DNA from: Hyphomonadaceae bacterium
Lineage (GTDB): Bacteria > Pseudomonadota > Alphaproteobacteria > Caulobacterales > Hyphomonadaceae
Length of the DNA: 51,109 nucleotides
Reading direction: 5' to 3'
Assembly: GCA_947478925.1 (NCBI GenBank)
Contig: CANJXY010000007.1
Coordinates: forward strand, 1 to 51,109
The translations under genes were made by a program, and so were the position numbers. The notes under the pieces were generated by a model that did not search any database, had not been told where the DNA came from, and was given only the letters and a program-made list of their open reading frames with translations. Of the stretch, positions 34,930 through 42,823 are shown one piece after another (the first letter of the stretch is position 1; each line of letters opens with the position of its first letter).

Positions 34930-36366
34930 ATGCGCCTTCGCCTTCTCGCCGCCACCGCAGCCATCGCGCTCGGCGCCTGCACGACGACCGCGGCGCCCGG
35001 CGCGACAGCGGCTTCGCGTGATCCAGGCGCGCACGAGGCGGAGTTCCGCGACCTCTACAAGGAGCTGATCGAGACCAACACGTCCTTCTCCGTTGGCTCC
35101 TGCACGCTGGCGGCCGAGCGCATGAAGGCGCGCCTCGTCGCCGCCGGTTATCCCGAAAGCGACCTCCACATCCTCGTGAACCCCGGCCCCGGCCGTCAGC
35201 AGGACGGCAACCTCGTCGCCATTCTTCCCGGCACCGACCCCTCGCAGAAGGCCATCCTTCTGCTGGCACACATCGATGTGGTGGAAGCCAAACGTGAGGA
35301 CTGGGTGCGCGACCCGTTCAAGCTCACCGAGGAAGATGGCTATTTTTACGCGCGCGGAGCCAGCGACGACAAGGCGATGGCCGCGATCTTCACGGACTCG
35401 ATGGTCCGTTTCAAGCAAGAGGGCTACCGCCCCGCCCGCTCAATCAAGATGATGCTGAACTGTGGCGAGGAAACCGATGGCGAATTCATCGGCGCCGACT
35501 ACATGGTACAGAATCACCTCGATCTTATCGACGCCGCCTTCGCGCTGAATGAAGGCGCCGGCGGCCGCATGGACAAATCCGGCAAGTATATCTTCAACGG
35601 GGTCCAGGCGGGCGAGAAACTCTATCAGGACTACACGATCGAAGTGACCAACCCCGGCGGTCACTCTTCCCGTCCCGTGCCCGACAACGCGATCTACGAA
35701 CTCGGCGCCGCACTGATGAAAGTGCAGTCGCTCGAATTTCCCATCGAGTTCAACGACGCCACGTCCGGCTTCTTCCGCCGCATGGGCGCGATCACGCCCG
35801 GTCAGGAAGGCCAGGACATGCGCGATGCAGCCGACGGCGAGAATGCCGCCGCCATCCGCCGCCTGACTGTGAACCCCAGCTACAACGCGACCTTCCGCAC
35901 TACCTGCGTCGCCACAATGCTGACGGCTGGCCACGCGCCCAACGCGCTGCCGCAGCGCGCGACGGCCAACGTCAACTGCCGCATCTTCCCCGGTCACACT
36001 CAGCAAGAAATCCAGCAGAAGCTGCAGGCGGCCATCGGCAACGAGAAGGTGAAGGTCACGCTAAAGAACCCGCCCGAAACGCCGGGCGCGCCGCCACGGC
36101 TCACGCCGGAAATTCTCGGCCCGATCGAGAAACTCACCGAGCAGATGTGGCCCGGCATTCCTGTCATCCCCGCCATGGCGACGGGCGCCACCGACGGCCG
36201 CTTCCTCACGCCAGCCGGCATCCCCACCTACGGTGTCTCAGGCATCTTCGCCGACGGTGAAACCACCAACGCCCACGGCCTCAACGAGCGCGTCGGCGTG
36301 AAGCAATTGATGGAGGGCCGCATCTTCCTCTATCAGCTCGTGAAGATCTACGCGGGCGGGCAGTAG
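34930..36366 (+). CDS. M20 family metallopeptidase lipoprotein
   Basis: A 478-residue zinc aminoacylase/carboxypeptidase-type enzyme. Metal site motifs are LLLAHIDVVEA (His and Asp), YARGASDDKAMAAIF (bridging Asp) and LNCGEETDGEFIGADY (catalytic Glu and ligand); NAHGLNERVGVKQL holds the last His. The lid/dimerisation domain runs from about 205 to 340 and includes VTNPGGHSSRPVPDNAIYEL. Signal peptide with lipobox LGAC (Cys17), so it hydrolyses peptides in the periplasm. The ATG at 34930 starts the signal peptide; a 14-codon longer frame lacks it. Confidence 0.92.
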   Translation: MRLRLLAATAAIALGACTTTAAPGATAASRDPGAHEAEFRDLYKELIETNTSFSVGSCTLAAERMKARLVAAGYPESDLHILVNPGPGRQQDGNLVAILPGTDPSQKAILLLAHIDVVEAKREDWVRDPFKLTEEDGYFYARGASDDKAMAAIFTDSMVRFKQEGYRPARSIKMMLNCGEETDGEFIGADYMVQNHLDLIDAAFALNEGAGGRMDKSGKYIFNGVQAGEKLYQDYTIEVTNPGGHSSRPVPDNAIYELGAALMKVQSLEFPIEFNDATSGFFRRMGAITPGQEGQDMRDAADGENAAAIRRLTVNPSYNATFRTTCVATMLTAGHAPNALPQRATANVNCRIFPGHTQQEIQQKLQAAIGNEKVKVTLKNPPETPGAPPRLTPEILGPIEKLTEQMWPGIPVIPAMATGATDGRFLTPAGIPTYGVSGIFADGETTNAHGLNERVGVKQLMEGRIFLYQLVKIYAGGQ

Positions 36367-36374
36367 CGCTTCGC

Positions 36375-36419
36375 CCCTCATCCTGAGGAGGCCCGAAGGG
36401 CCGCCTCGAAGGACGAGGG
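36375..36419. repeat. 45-bp REP-like palindrome
   Basis: CCCTCATCCT (36375-36384) pairs with AGGACGAGGG (36410-36419) with one G-T type mismatch, and GGCCCGAAGGGCC sits at the centre, so the whole unit folds into a long hairpin. Palindromes of the type CCTCATCCTGAGGAG...CTCGAAGGA-GAGG are widespread intergenic repeats in alphaproteobacterial genomes. It lies between convergent genes (M20 peptidase and the secreted protein at 36435) and may end both transcripts. Confidence 0.65.
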
Positions 36420-36434
36420 CGGACTTACCGCTAC

Positions 36435-36869
36435 CTATTGCGGTCCCATCAGCGCGACAATGAAATTGTCATAGCTGTCCAGCACCTTCGGATTGTCCTT
36501 CACGATACTGACCATCTGCTGCGGAATATCCTTGAGGTGCTCCACCATCGCATCGGGGCCTGATCCCATCCTGGTCCCGAATGCGCGAAAGATCGCATAC
36601 GATTTGTCGCGATAAGCCACGGCGTCGACCTTGCCGGCGTTCTTGCCGAGCGAGGCGACAGACAGGTCGTAGAAAGCGTGAACCTCAGCGCTCTTGATCC
36701 ACACCGACTGGTCGCCCTGCAGGCTTACCGTTTCGCCCTGCGGTGCGGGCTGCGAAGCAGGAGCTGCTTGAATAGCTGCCTGCGCGCCGTGCAGATGGTG
36801 CTGGGCGCACGCTCCGGGCGCCGACCCTGCGGCCAGTATTGCGATAACAACGAACGATTTCAGATGCAT
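36435..36869 (-). CDS. Small secreted protein of unknown function
   Basis: A 144-residue exported protein, not recognised. A signal peptide MHLKSFVVIAILAAGSAPGA leads to CAQHHLHGAQAAIQ, a His-rich start of the mature protein, then an Ala/Pro/Gln linker and a compact domain (VWIKSAEVHAFYDLSVASLG, SYAIFRAFGTRMGSGPDAMV, VLDSYDNFIVALMGPQ). The Cys after APGA could be a lipobox. The ATG at 36869 has AAGGAGGACTGAC upstream. It faces away from the membrane protein/XRE operon across 165 bp that contain a perfect inverted repeat. Confidence 0.65.
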   Translation of the reverse strand: MHLKSFVVIAILAAGSAPGACAQHHLHGAQAAIQAAPASQPAPQGETVSLQGDQSVWIKSAEVHAFYDLSVASLGKNAGKVDAVAYRDKSYAIFRAFGTRMGSGPDAMVEHLKDIPQQMVSIVKDNPKVLDSYDNFIVALMGPQ

Positions 36870-36960
36870 GTCAGTCCTCCTTGGGGACAAAGCTTCTCCG
36901 CCTCCGGAATCGGAGTTTTTCTGTTGCGGAGCTTAGAAAAATGCGTGACAAGAAAATCAG

Positions 36961-36990
36961 ACATGATGTAAAAGATTCCATACATCATGT
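36961..36990. promoter_or_regulatory. Perfect 10-10-10 inverted repeat, likely operator
   Basis: ACATGATGTA (36961-36970) and TACATCATGT (36981-36990) are exact reverse complements separated by 10 bases, so arm centres are two helical turns apart. The surrounding ~90 bp are AT-rich in a GC-rich window. A possible promoter, GTGACA (36945-36950) and TGTAAA (36967-36972) with a 16-bp spacer, overlaps the left arm, and the membrane protein/XRE operon starts 44 bp downstream. Autoregulation by the XRE protein is inferred. Confidence 0.6.
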
Positions 36991-37033
36991 CGAGTCCCTT
37001 TTTCTGTACGTCTCCGTCACTTTTCGAGGCCGC

Positions 37034-37453
37034 ATGTCATTCCGCGAGAAACTTGCCTGGATCACGCTGGTCACCGTGCTGCTGAGCTTCGGCGCCTATT
37101 ACGGCGCGATCTTTGGCGGACTGGTGAAGCATTATTCCCCCGCAGCGCTTCATCTTGCGCTCGCCGCCCTGATCGCACTCGTCCTGTTGCAGGTAGCCCT
37201 CACCCTTCTCGCCGCCGTCACGACGCCAAAGGATGGCCGTGGTCCACGCGACGAGCGCGAGAAGATGATCCAGGCCCGCTCGCATACCATTGGCTACTAT
37301 ACGCTGATGGCCGCCACCGCGGCACTGTTCATTCCCACGCACGCGCCCGGCGTCGACATGGTCGACATCGTGAACTTCGCCATGCTCGGGATTGTCATCT
37401 CCTCCGTCGTCGTTGCGATCGCGCAGATCGTCATGTTCAGGCGCGGCTACTAG
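37034..37453 (+). CDS. Four-helix membrane protein paired with XRE regulator
   Basis: A 139-residue inner-membrane protein with four predicted helices (LAWITLVTVLLSFGAYYGAI, LHLALAALIALVLLQVALTL, IGYYTLMAATAALFIPTHAP, VNFAMLGIVISSVVVAIAQI). The cytoplasmic loop TTPKDGRGPRDEREKMIQAR is charged and resembles that of DUF2178-like proteins, which are commonly encoded with a short Cro-type regulator. Start is set at ATG 37034; a longer frame would run through the operator-like palindrome. The regulator gene begins 3 bases after the stop. Confidence 0.72.
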   Translation: MSFREKLAWITLVTVLLSFGAYYGAIFGGLVKHYSPAALHLALAALIALVLLQVALTLLAAVTTPKDGRGPRDEREKMIQARSHTIGYYTLMAATAALFIPTHAPGVDMVDIVNFAMLGIVISSVVVAIAQIVMFRRGY

Positions 37454-37456
37454 GTC

Positions 37457-37669
37457 ATGGCGAAGCTTCCCATCGCCAACCAGATCCGTCGCCTGCGTTT
37501 CGAAAACGGCGAGATGACGCAAAGCGATCTTGCCGAACGTATCGGCGTCACGCGCCAGACCATCGCCGCGATCGAGGCTGGCAAGTATGGCCCCTCACTC
37601 GAGGCTGCCTTCCGGATCGCCCACGTCTTCGACGTCAGCCTGAACGATGTGTTCCAGTGGGCCGAATGA
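37457..37669 (+). CDS. Small XRE (Cro/YozG-like) transcriptional regulator
   Basis: A 70-residue regulator that is almost only a helix-turn-helix: [20 protein letters not shown], then [20 protein letters not shown] and [20 protein letters not shown]. This YozG-like form typically binds a palindrome in its own promoter. It is co-transcribed with the membrane protein (3-base gap). Its stop codon abuts the stop codon of the convergent DUF2177 gene without a base between. Confidence 0.9.
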   Translation: MAKLPIANQIRRLRFENGEMTQSDLAERIGVTRQTIAAIEAGKYGPSLEAAFRIAHVFDVSLNDVFQWAE

Positions 37670-38068
37670 TCAGAACAGTTTGAGTATCACCGTGCCGGCC
37701 GCCGCCGACACGCCGGAGACGAACGGCCCCCAGATGATATCGACGAGCGCGAACGCACGCGGCCAGTCCTTCAGCGTCGCCATGTTGGTCAGGTCATAGG
37801 TGCCGTACGCCACCAGCCCCAGGAACGCTCCTAGCCCCAACGCCAACAGCACATCGCCACCCGCCGCCATTGCCGGGCCGATAGCGAAAAAGCTCAGCGC
37901 CACCGAGTACAGCACATAGAACGCAATCGCCGGCGCCCACGAGATTGGCTCCTTCATCAGGGGGCCGAGCTGTTTCAGCATCCATTTGCGTGCGATTACC
38001 ATCAGCCAGAGCGCGTCCATGACGCCCATCACCAGGCCCGCGGCCAAAGTCCCCCGAACCAGTTCCAT
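37670..38068 (-). CDS. DUF2177 family membrane protein
   Basis: A 132-residue inner-membrane protein with four helices, of the DUF2177 family: GLVMGVMDALWLMVIARKWM (conserved D-x2-WL), SWAPAIAFYVLYSVALSFFA, LGAFLGLVAYGTYDLTNMAT and ALVDIIWGPFVSGVSAAAGT. Function is unknown. The ATG at 38068 follows GGAGAGCCTGAC; an upstream reading frame has no RBS. Confidence 0.87.
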   Translation of the reverse strand: MELVRGTLAAGLVMGVMDALWLMVIARKWMLKQLGPLMKEPISWAPAIAFYVLYSVALSFFAIGPAMAAGGDVLLALGLGAFLGLVAYGTYDLTNMATLKDWPRAFALVDIIWGPFVSGVSAAAGTVILKLF

Positions 38069-38778
38069 GTCAGGCTCTCCGTGCTCGTCCCGCTTCATAC
38101 GCAGCCGAAGCCGGCTGGATGTCCAACATTTGTTAGAAAGCGCCCGTGCAGAACCGGAGGAAAGCAAAACAGCTTCTCCCGTGATGACAGGGGCTTAGCC
38201 GAAAATGCTGGCGGATTGACGTTGTCCAAACCGGCCGGCATCCCGGAGGGCCGTATGATCGGGCCCACGACAAGGACGCAAACGCACGCATGAGGAGTAG
38301 TGACCTCATCAACCGCAACACCCGTGATTGGCACACGGATGCAACGCGCGAAGCGCTGACCCGAAAGACGAGCGACAGTCCCTTCAAGGAATCACATCAG
38401 GCCGAAACAATCGGCCTACTGACTGGAAACGGCCACTTGACCGCGCTCCCCTCGCAGGCGTGGATCCAGTCAGTACGCATCGCGCGCACTTCTGGCACAC
38501 TTCTCCTGTCATTCCGCGCGAAGGCGCACAGCGCCGCAGGCCCGGGACCCCGGGGCTGCGTACACGACTGTCAGCGTATCTGGCTCCTGCCTTCCTGCTC
38601 TCCGCCCCTAAGCGCTCGGGCGGGAATGACCCCGTTGATGCGCACCACATCGCCTGACGTAGTCAGAGCCTGCATCTTCATCCAGCCCAGTAGGTCACAC
38701 CTGTGGGATCGCACAGTCATGCCAGTTGCACCGGTACGCCGCTCCCCCTACGACAAACGAAACGCTGTCCGGGACCCG
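38069..38778. other. 710-bp region without a confident gene
   Basis: The only long frame (from 38290, in phase with the HupE gene) runs through the repeat-like element at 38506-38630 and has no homology I recognise, so I do not call it. Nothing else but the element and presumed promoters of the flanking divergent genes was seen. Confidence 0.5.
38506..38630. repeat. 125-bp dispersed-repeat-like element
   Basis: The stretch begins CTGTCATTCCGCGCGAAGG and ends GGGCGGGAATGAC; TGTCATTCC (38507-38515) and GGGAATGAC (38622-38630) pair as near-inverted ends, with an internal GC palindrome (CCCGGGACCCCGGGG). The TGTCATTC...GAATGACA ends also occur in the short hairpin at 8988-9019. This pattern resembles the intergenic repeats common in alphaproteobacteria; no transposase is present. 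Confidence 0.5.
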
Positions 38779-39468
38779 ATGCGCAACCGCCACATTCTCT
38801 TCGTGTTTCTGGCGTTCAGCCTCATTGCCCCCGCTGCCTTCGCGCACGCCATCGGCGGCAAGGATGCGGAGTTCGTGCGCAACACCATCGGCGCCGATCC
38901 GTTCCCGTTCCTTTATCTCGGCGCCAAGCACATGGTGACGGGATACGATCACCTGCTCTTTCTCACCGGCGTGATCTTCTTTCTCTACCGCCTGAAGGAC
39001 GTCCTTCTCTACGTGACGCTTTTCTCGCTTGGCCATTCCACCACGCTGATCCTCGGCGTGTTGTTCGACTTCGGCGTCTCGGCGCACCTCGTCGACATGA
39101 TCATCGGCCTGTCGGTCTCCTACAAGGCGTTCGAGAATCTGGGCGGCTTCCGTAAGCTTGGCTTCGAGCTCGACAACCGGATCGCCGTCGGCGGCTTTGG
39201 ACTGTTTCACGGCCTCGGCCTCGCGACCAAGCTGCAGGAACTTGGCCTCAACAAGGACGGCCTCCTGCCCAACCTGATCTCCTTCAACATCGGGGTCGAG
39301 ATCGGACAGCTCATTGCGCTCTCCCTCATCCTCGTCGTGATGACATACTGGCGGACGACCAAGAGCTTTGGCCGTTACGCCATCCTTGCCAACGCGCTCA
39401 TGTTCCTCGCCGGCATCGTGCTGGCGGGCGAACAGCTCGCGGGTTACTTTCTTGCTGGAGGCGCCTGA
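38779..39468 (+). CDS. HupE/UreJ-type membrane protein
   Basis: A 229-residue membrane protein of the HupE/UreJ_2 group, with a signal peptide (MRNRHILFVFLAFSLIAPAA, cleaved near FAHA) and six helices. The metal-binding-type motifs are kept: LGAKHMVTGYDHLLFLTGVI, LFSLGHSTTLILGVL and VGGFGLFHGLGLATKL, plus FNIGVEIGQLIALSLILV. Relatives include nickel/cobalt permeases, but this branch is not tied to hydrogenase or urease here. Its TGA overlaps the ATG of the next gene by one base, indicating translational coupling. Confidence 0.85.
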   Translation: MRNRHILFVFLAFSLIAPAAFAHAIGGKDAEFVRNTIGADPFPFLYLGAKHMVTGYDHLLFLTGVIFFLYRLKDVLLYVTLFSLGHSTTLILGVLFDFGVSAHLVDMIIGLSVSYKAFENLGGFRKLGFELDNRIAVGGFGLFHGLGLATKLQELGLNKDGLLPNLISFNIGVEIGQLIALSLILVVMTYWRTTKSFGRYAILANALMFLAGIVLAGEQLAGYFLAGGA

Positions 39469-40163
39469 TGCCTGAAGAAGCAAACACGCAAGCGGAAATC
39501 AAACCCGTCCAACTCAACGTCTCGGGTCGCGCACTCGCCCTCATCACCGGCGGCGGCATCCTCGTCGGTGCGCTCGTCGTGCTCGGCTTCATCATGCCCT
39601 CAGAGTTCCATTCTGATCCACTCGGTATTGGCAAACTCACCGGCGTCGCCCGCCTCTGGGCGCCCCCCGAGGTCAAGATCGACGCGAATTCTGCCAGCGG
39701 CCCGCTCGCCCGCGAATCCGAAACCCCGCCACGCACCGATGTGATCGAAATTCCGCTCACCGACTTTCTCGGCGGCGCCAAGGGATCGGAACTCGAATAC
39801 AAGGTCGCGATGAAACAGGGCGCGACTGTCATTTACGAGTGGGAGGTCATCGGCGCGAAGAACCCGGACGATGTCGCATACGACTTCCACGGCCACACCA
39901 CGCCAGGGGCCGGACTGCCCATGAACGTCGCCACCTACAAGCAGGCCCGCGGCCTGAAACAGGCTGGTGCGCTGACCGCCCCCTTCGATGGCATCCAGGG
40001 CTGGCAGTTCTCCAATTTCGCCGATGGCCCGGTGGTTGTCCGCGTAAAGTTGACGGGCTTCTACGAGCTGGTTCCCGCAGGCAAGGAGGGCAATCTGGCC
40101 GGTATCGTCGCCAACGTTCCCGCCGCCCAGGCCCGCCCTGACTTCAAGCCGCCGCAGCCTTGA
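39468..40163 (+). CDS. Transmembrane anchor protein, partner of HupE-type protein
   Basis: A 231-residue protein: a cytoplasmic N-terminus, one helix (LALITGGGILVGALVVLGFI), a Pro/Ala-rich stretch and a periplasmic beta domain (EYKVAMKQGATVIYEWEVIG, YDFHGHTTPGAG, GIQGWQFSNFADGPVVVRVK, LTGFYELVPA). HGH and the aromatic-rich strands suggest ligand or metal contact, but no role is established. This protein is commonly annotated only as a transmembrane anchor next to HupE-type genes; the one-base overlap here supports a two-protein complex. Confidence 0.75.
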   Translation: MPEEANTQAEIKPVQLNVSGRALALITGGGILVGALVVLGFIMPSEFHSDPLGIGKLTGVARLWAPPEVKIDANSASGPLARESETPPRTDVIEIPLTDFLGGAKGSELEYKVAMKQGATVIYEWEVIGAKNPDDVAYDFHGHTTPGAGLPMNVATYKQARGLKQAGALTAPFDGIQGWQFSNFADGPVVVRVKLTGFYELVPAGKEGNLAGIVANVPAAQARPDFKPPQP

Positions 40164-40259
40164 AACGGGACTAGGGCTCCCTTCGCCTCTGTTTCGCGCT
40201 AGTGTGGTCGATGCGCGCGAAACGAAATGATCCGCGCTCTCAAATGGGAGAGGCAGGCC

Positions 40260-40961
40260 ATGTCATTCAATCTCGATCGCCGCAATGCAATGCTCGCGGG
40301 GCTGGCTACCGGCGCCGCAATCCTAAGCGCCGGATGCGCCACGGCGCAGAACATCACCGCGACTGCGACCCCTGCCGCTGGCGCGCCAAAGCCGCTACCG
40401 CTTCCGTTCGATCCGAAAGCCGTCACCGGCTTCTCTGAAAAGATTCTCGTCAGCCATCACGACAACAACTATGTCGGCGCCGTGAACCGCATCGGCGCGA
40501 TCCGCGGCGAACTTGCCAAACTCGACATGGCGACGGCCCCGGGCTTCCTGCTAAACGGCCTCAAGCGCGAAGAGCTTATCGCCACAAACTCCATGATCCT
40601 GCACGAAGTCTATTTCAGCTGCCTCGGCAAGGGCGGCGGCCAGCCCGGCGCGCGCCTCGGCGGACAGATCGAAAAGGATTTCGGCAGTCACGCCAAATGG
40701 CGCGCCGAGTTCCTCGGCATGGGCAAGGCGCTTGGCGGCGGATCCGGCTGGGTCCTCCTGACCTGGTCGCCCCGCCTCGGACAACTGACAAACCAGTGGG
40801 CCGCGGACCATTCGATGACGGTCGCAGACGGCAAGGTGCTTGTCGCGCTGGACATGTATGAGCATGCCTACCACATGGACTTCGGCGCCAAGGCGGCAGC
40901 CTATGTCGATGCGTTCATGGGTGCGCTCGACTGGGCCAATGCCGACCAGGCGTTCGTCTAA
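40260..40961 (+). CDS. Fe/Mn superoxide dismutase family protein, exported
   Basis: A 233-residue SOD-fold protein. Probable metal ligands are H66 in KILVSHHDNNYVGAVN, H115 in NSMILHEVYFS, and D198 with H202 in ALDMYEHAYHMDF, the last being the SOD signature. The N-terminal HHDNNY form, lacking the usual KHH, marks a divergent SOD branch whose activity is not certain. DRRNAMLAGLATGAAILSAGC looks like a Tat-type signal with a lipobox, so it is outside the cytoplasm, like the MsrB in this window. GGGAGAGGCAGGCC precedes the ATG. Confidence 0.87.
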   Translation: MSFNLDRRNAMLAGLATGAAILSAGCATAQNITATATPAAGAPKPLPLPFDPKAVTGFSEKILVSHHDNNYVGAVNRIGAIRGELAKLDMATAPGFLLNGLKREELIATNSMILHEVYFSCLGKGGGQPGARLGGQIEKDFGSHAKWRAEFLGMGKALGGGSGWVLLTWSPRLGQLTNQWAADHSMTVADGKVLVALDMYEHAYHMDFGAKAAAYVDAFMGALDWANADQAFV

Positions 40962-41070
40962 GCTGCTGTTGAACCGCAGGTGGGAGAGGTCAGCGCCATA
41001 ATTTCGCGCTAACATGCTCCTGATTCATACCCCCCCGGGTCAACCAACGGAACTCGTTTCGGAGACGCGA

Positions 41071-42333
41071 ATGATCGGCCGCGCCGTCCTGTCCCTCTCG
41101 GTCGTGCTCACGCTGACGGCGTGTGCGTCCTCAAGCCCTGCGCCGATTTATGGCGCGGGAACCACCAGGCCGCGCTTGCCCTCAACCGTGCCATCAAAGC
41201 CGATGACCCCGCCCGTGCCGCAGGATTTCGTCCTAGCGCCCGTCGCCTTCGATAGCATCCCCGGCTGGGGCATGTCCGATCTCGTGCCAGCGCTTACCGC
41301 ATTCAAGCGCCAGTGCGACAACTGGCGGAACCGCACGCCTGACACAGCGCTGACGGGCGGCCGCTATGGCGGCAAGATCGGCGACTGGCTCACCGCCTGC
41401 AGCGCATCGCTGACGATCCAGCCGGGGCAGGAGCGCTGGTTCTTCGAGGCCTACTTCGACCCACAGTATGTGAATGGTCCCGGTGAAGCAAAGCTCACCT
41501 CCTATTTCGAACCCGTCGTGCAGGCGAGCCGCGAATGGGCGCCGCCCTTCACGGAGCCGTTGCTCAAGCGACCGCCCGACATGGTCACCGTCGATCTTGG
41601 CGCCTTCGCTGAAGCCTTCGACAGCGAAGCCCTTCGCGGCGCGCCACGCACTTTGAACGGAAAGCTCAACGGCGATCGCATCATTCCCTATCCCAAGCGC
41701 GACGCGATCACGCCCTATCTCGGCCAGATCATCGGGTACGCACACCCGGCCGACGTCTACAACCTGCAGGTTCAGGGCTCCGGCCGCCTGCACTTCGCCG
41801 ACGGAACGGAAGCCCGTGCGCAATTCTCTGCACAGAACGGCTACAAGTGGAGTTCTGCGCTGGGCGCGCTGCGCAATTCCGGCCAGTTGCCCAGCCCCAC
41901 CTGGTCGAACTTCCGCTCCTGGCTCGATCTCAATCCTGGCGCGCAGAAGTCCGCTCTTAACGCCGATCCGTCCTACGTCTTCTTTCAGGAAGAAACGATC
42001 AGCGACTACACGGCCGGACCGAAAGGCGCGGCCAACGTACCGCTCACGCCGATGGGCTCGATCGCGGTCGACCCTGCCTTCCATCCCTATGGCGCACTCG
42101 TCTTCGTCAATGGCGACTACGGCGGCGGCCCCTTCCAGCGCCTGCTCGTTGCCCAGGACACTGGCGGCGCCATCCGTCGCGGCCCCAACCGCGGCGACAT
42201 CTTCGCTGGCACGGGCGCAGAGGCCGGCGCCTTCGCCGAGCGGATGAACTCATCCGGCCCCCGATGGTGGACACTGCTGCCCAAACAATTCGCGGTGCCC
42301 GTGGCGTCCGCCAGCTCGCTACCGCACGGCTAG
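41071..42333 (+). CDS. mltA: Membrane-bound lytic murein transglycosylase A
   Basis: A 420-residue MltA, an outer-membrane lipoprotein that cleaves peptidoglycan glycan strands to anhydro ends. Lipobox LTAC (Cys17). WFFEAYFDPQYVNGPGEAKL and TSYFEPVVQASREW open the MltA domain; QVQGSGRLHFADGT and FQEE follow; the C-terminal 3D domain has SIAVDPAFHPYGALVFV and LLVAQDTGGAIRRGPNRGDI with the catalytic Asp near the end. The ATG at 41071 is preceded by GGAGACGCG and starts the signal peptide. Confidence 0.95.
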   Translation: MIGRAVLSLSVVLTLTACASSSPAPIYGAGTTRPRLPSTVPSKPMTPPVPQDFVLAPVAFDSIPGWGMSDLVPALTAFKRQCDNWRNRTPDTALTGGRYGGKIGDWLTACSASLTIQPGQERWFFEAYFDPQYVNGPGEAKLTSYFEPVVQASREWAPPFTEPLLKRPPDMVTVDLGAFAEAFDSEALRGAPRTLNGKLNGDRIIPYPKRDAITPYLGQIIGYAHPADVYNLQVQGSGRLHFADGTEARAQFSAQNGYKWSSALGALRNSGQLPSPTWSNFRSWLDLNPGAQKSALNADPSYVFFQEETISDYTAGPKGAANVPLTPMGSIAVDPAFHPYGALVFVNGDYGGGPFQRLLVAQDTGGAIRRGPNRGDIFAGTGAEAGAFAERMNSSGPRWWTLLPKQFAVPVASASSLPHG

Positions 42334-42355
42334 GCTCAACTCACGAGGGACTACA

Positions 42356-42823
42356 ATGCTCGCCCGCTTCGCTGCTCTCGCCCTCACCGCGCTCTTTGTC
42401 GGTTGCGCGGCAGTCGCCCAACCCGCTCCGGATCCCGTCACATGGGAGAGCCGCACGCTCGGCAAGATCACCTATGACGTGGAAGCCGGCCCGTATGGCG
42501 TACTCAAGTATGAAACGGTGTTCGGCGATAACATCGGCCTGCTCTTCATCGACGGCCTTGCCGGCGAGTTCGGCGGACCCGGCCCGCTGAAAGGCTTCTG
42601 GACCGAGTCCGACGTCAGCCACGATGATGATGACGACAACACGCTGATCTGCCCGGTCACGGTCAACGACGACTATGGCCGGACAACCCGCAACTGGGGA
42701 CGCCTCATCATCGCCTTCACCAGCGACGACTTCCCCACCGACTTCGTGCTTATGCGCGGTCGCTGCTTCGAAGACCCAACCGACGTGATCTCGGGCAAGC
42801 TGGTCAAGCAATTACGCCGCTGA
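42356..42823 (+). CDS. Hypothetical lipoprotein
   Basis: A 155-residue predicted lipoprotein with lipobox LFVGC (Cys17), not recognised. After a Pro/Ala linker it has a beta-rich domain (TYDVEAGPYGVLKYETVFGD, GRLIIAFTSDDFPTDFVLMR) with an acidic run DVSHDDDDDN and two cysteines (LICPVTV and GRCFED) that may form a disulfide. It follows mltA by 22 bp and may share its transcript. It overlaps the convergent FAD oxidoreductase gene by 12 bases. Confidence 0.65.
   Translation: MLARFAALALTALFVGCAAVAQPAPDPVTWESRTLGKITYDVEAGPYGVLKYETVFGDNIGLLFIDGLAGEFGGPGPLKGFWTESDVSHDDDDDNTLICPVTVNDDYGRTTRNWGRLIIAFTSDDFPTDFVLMRGRCFEDPTDVISGKLVKQLRR

Noticed and set aside
38290-38778. 163-codon N-terminal extension of the HupE-type protein
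   Set aside because: It runs through a repeat-like element and would bury the clear signal peptide starting at 38779.
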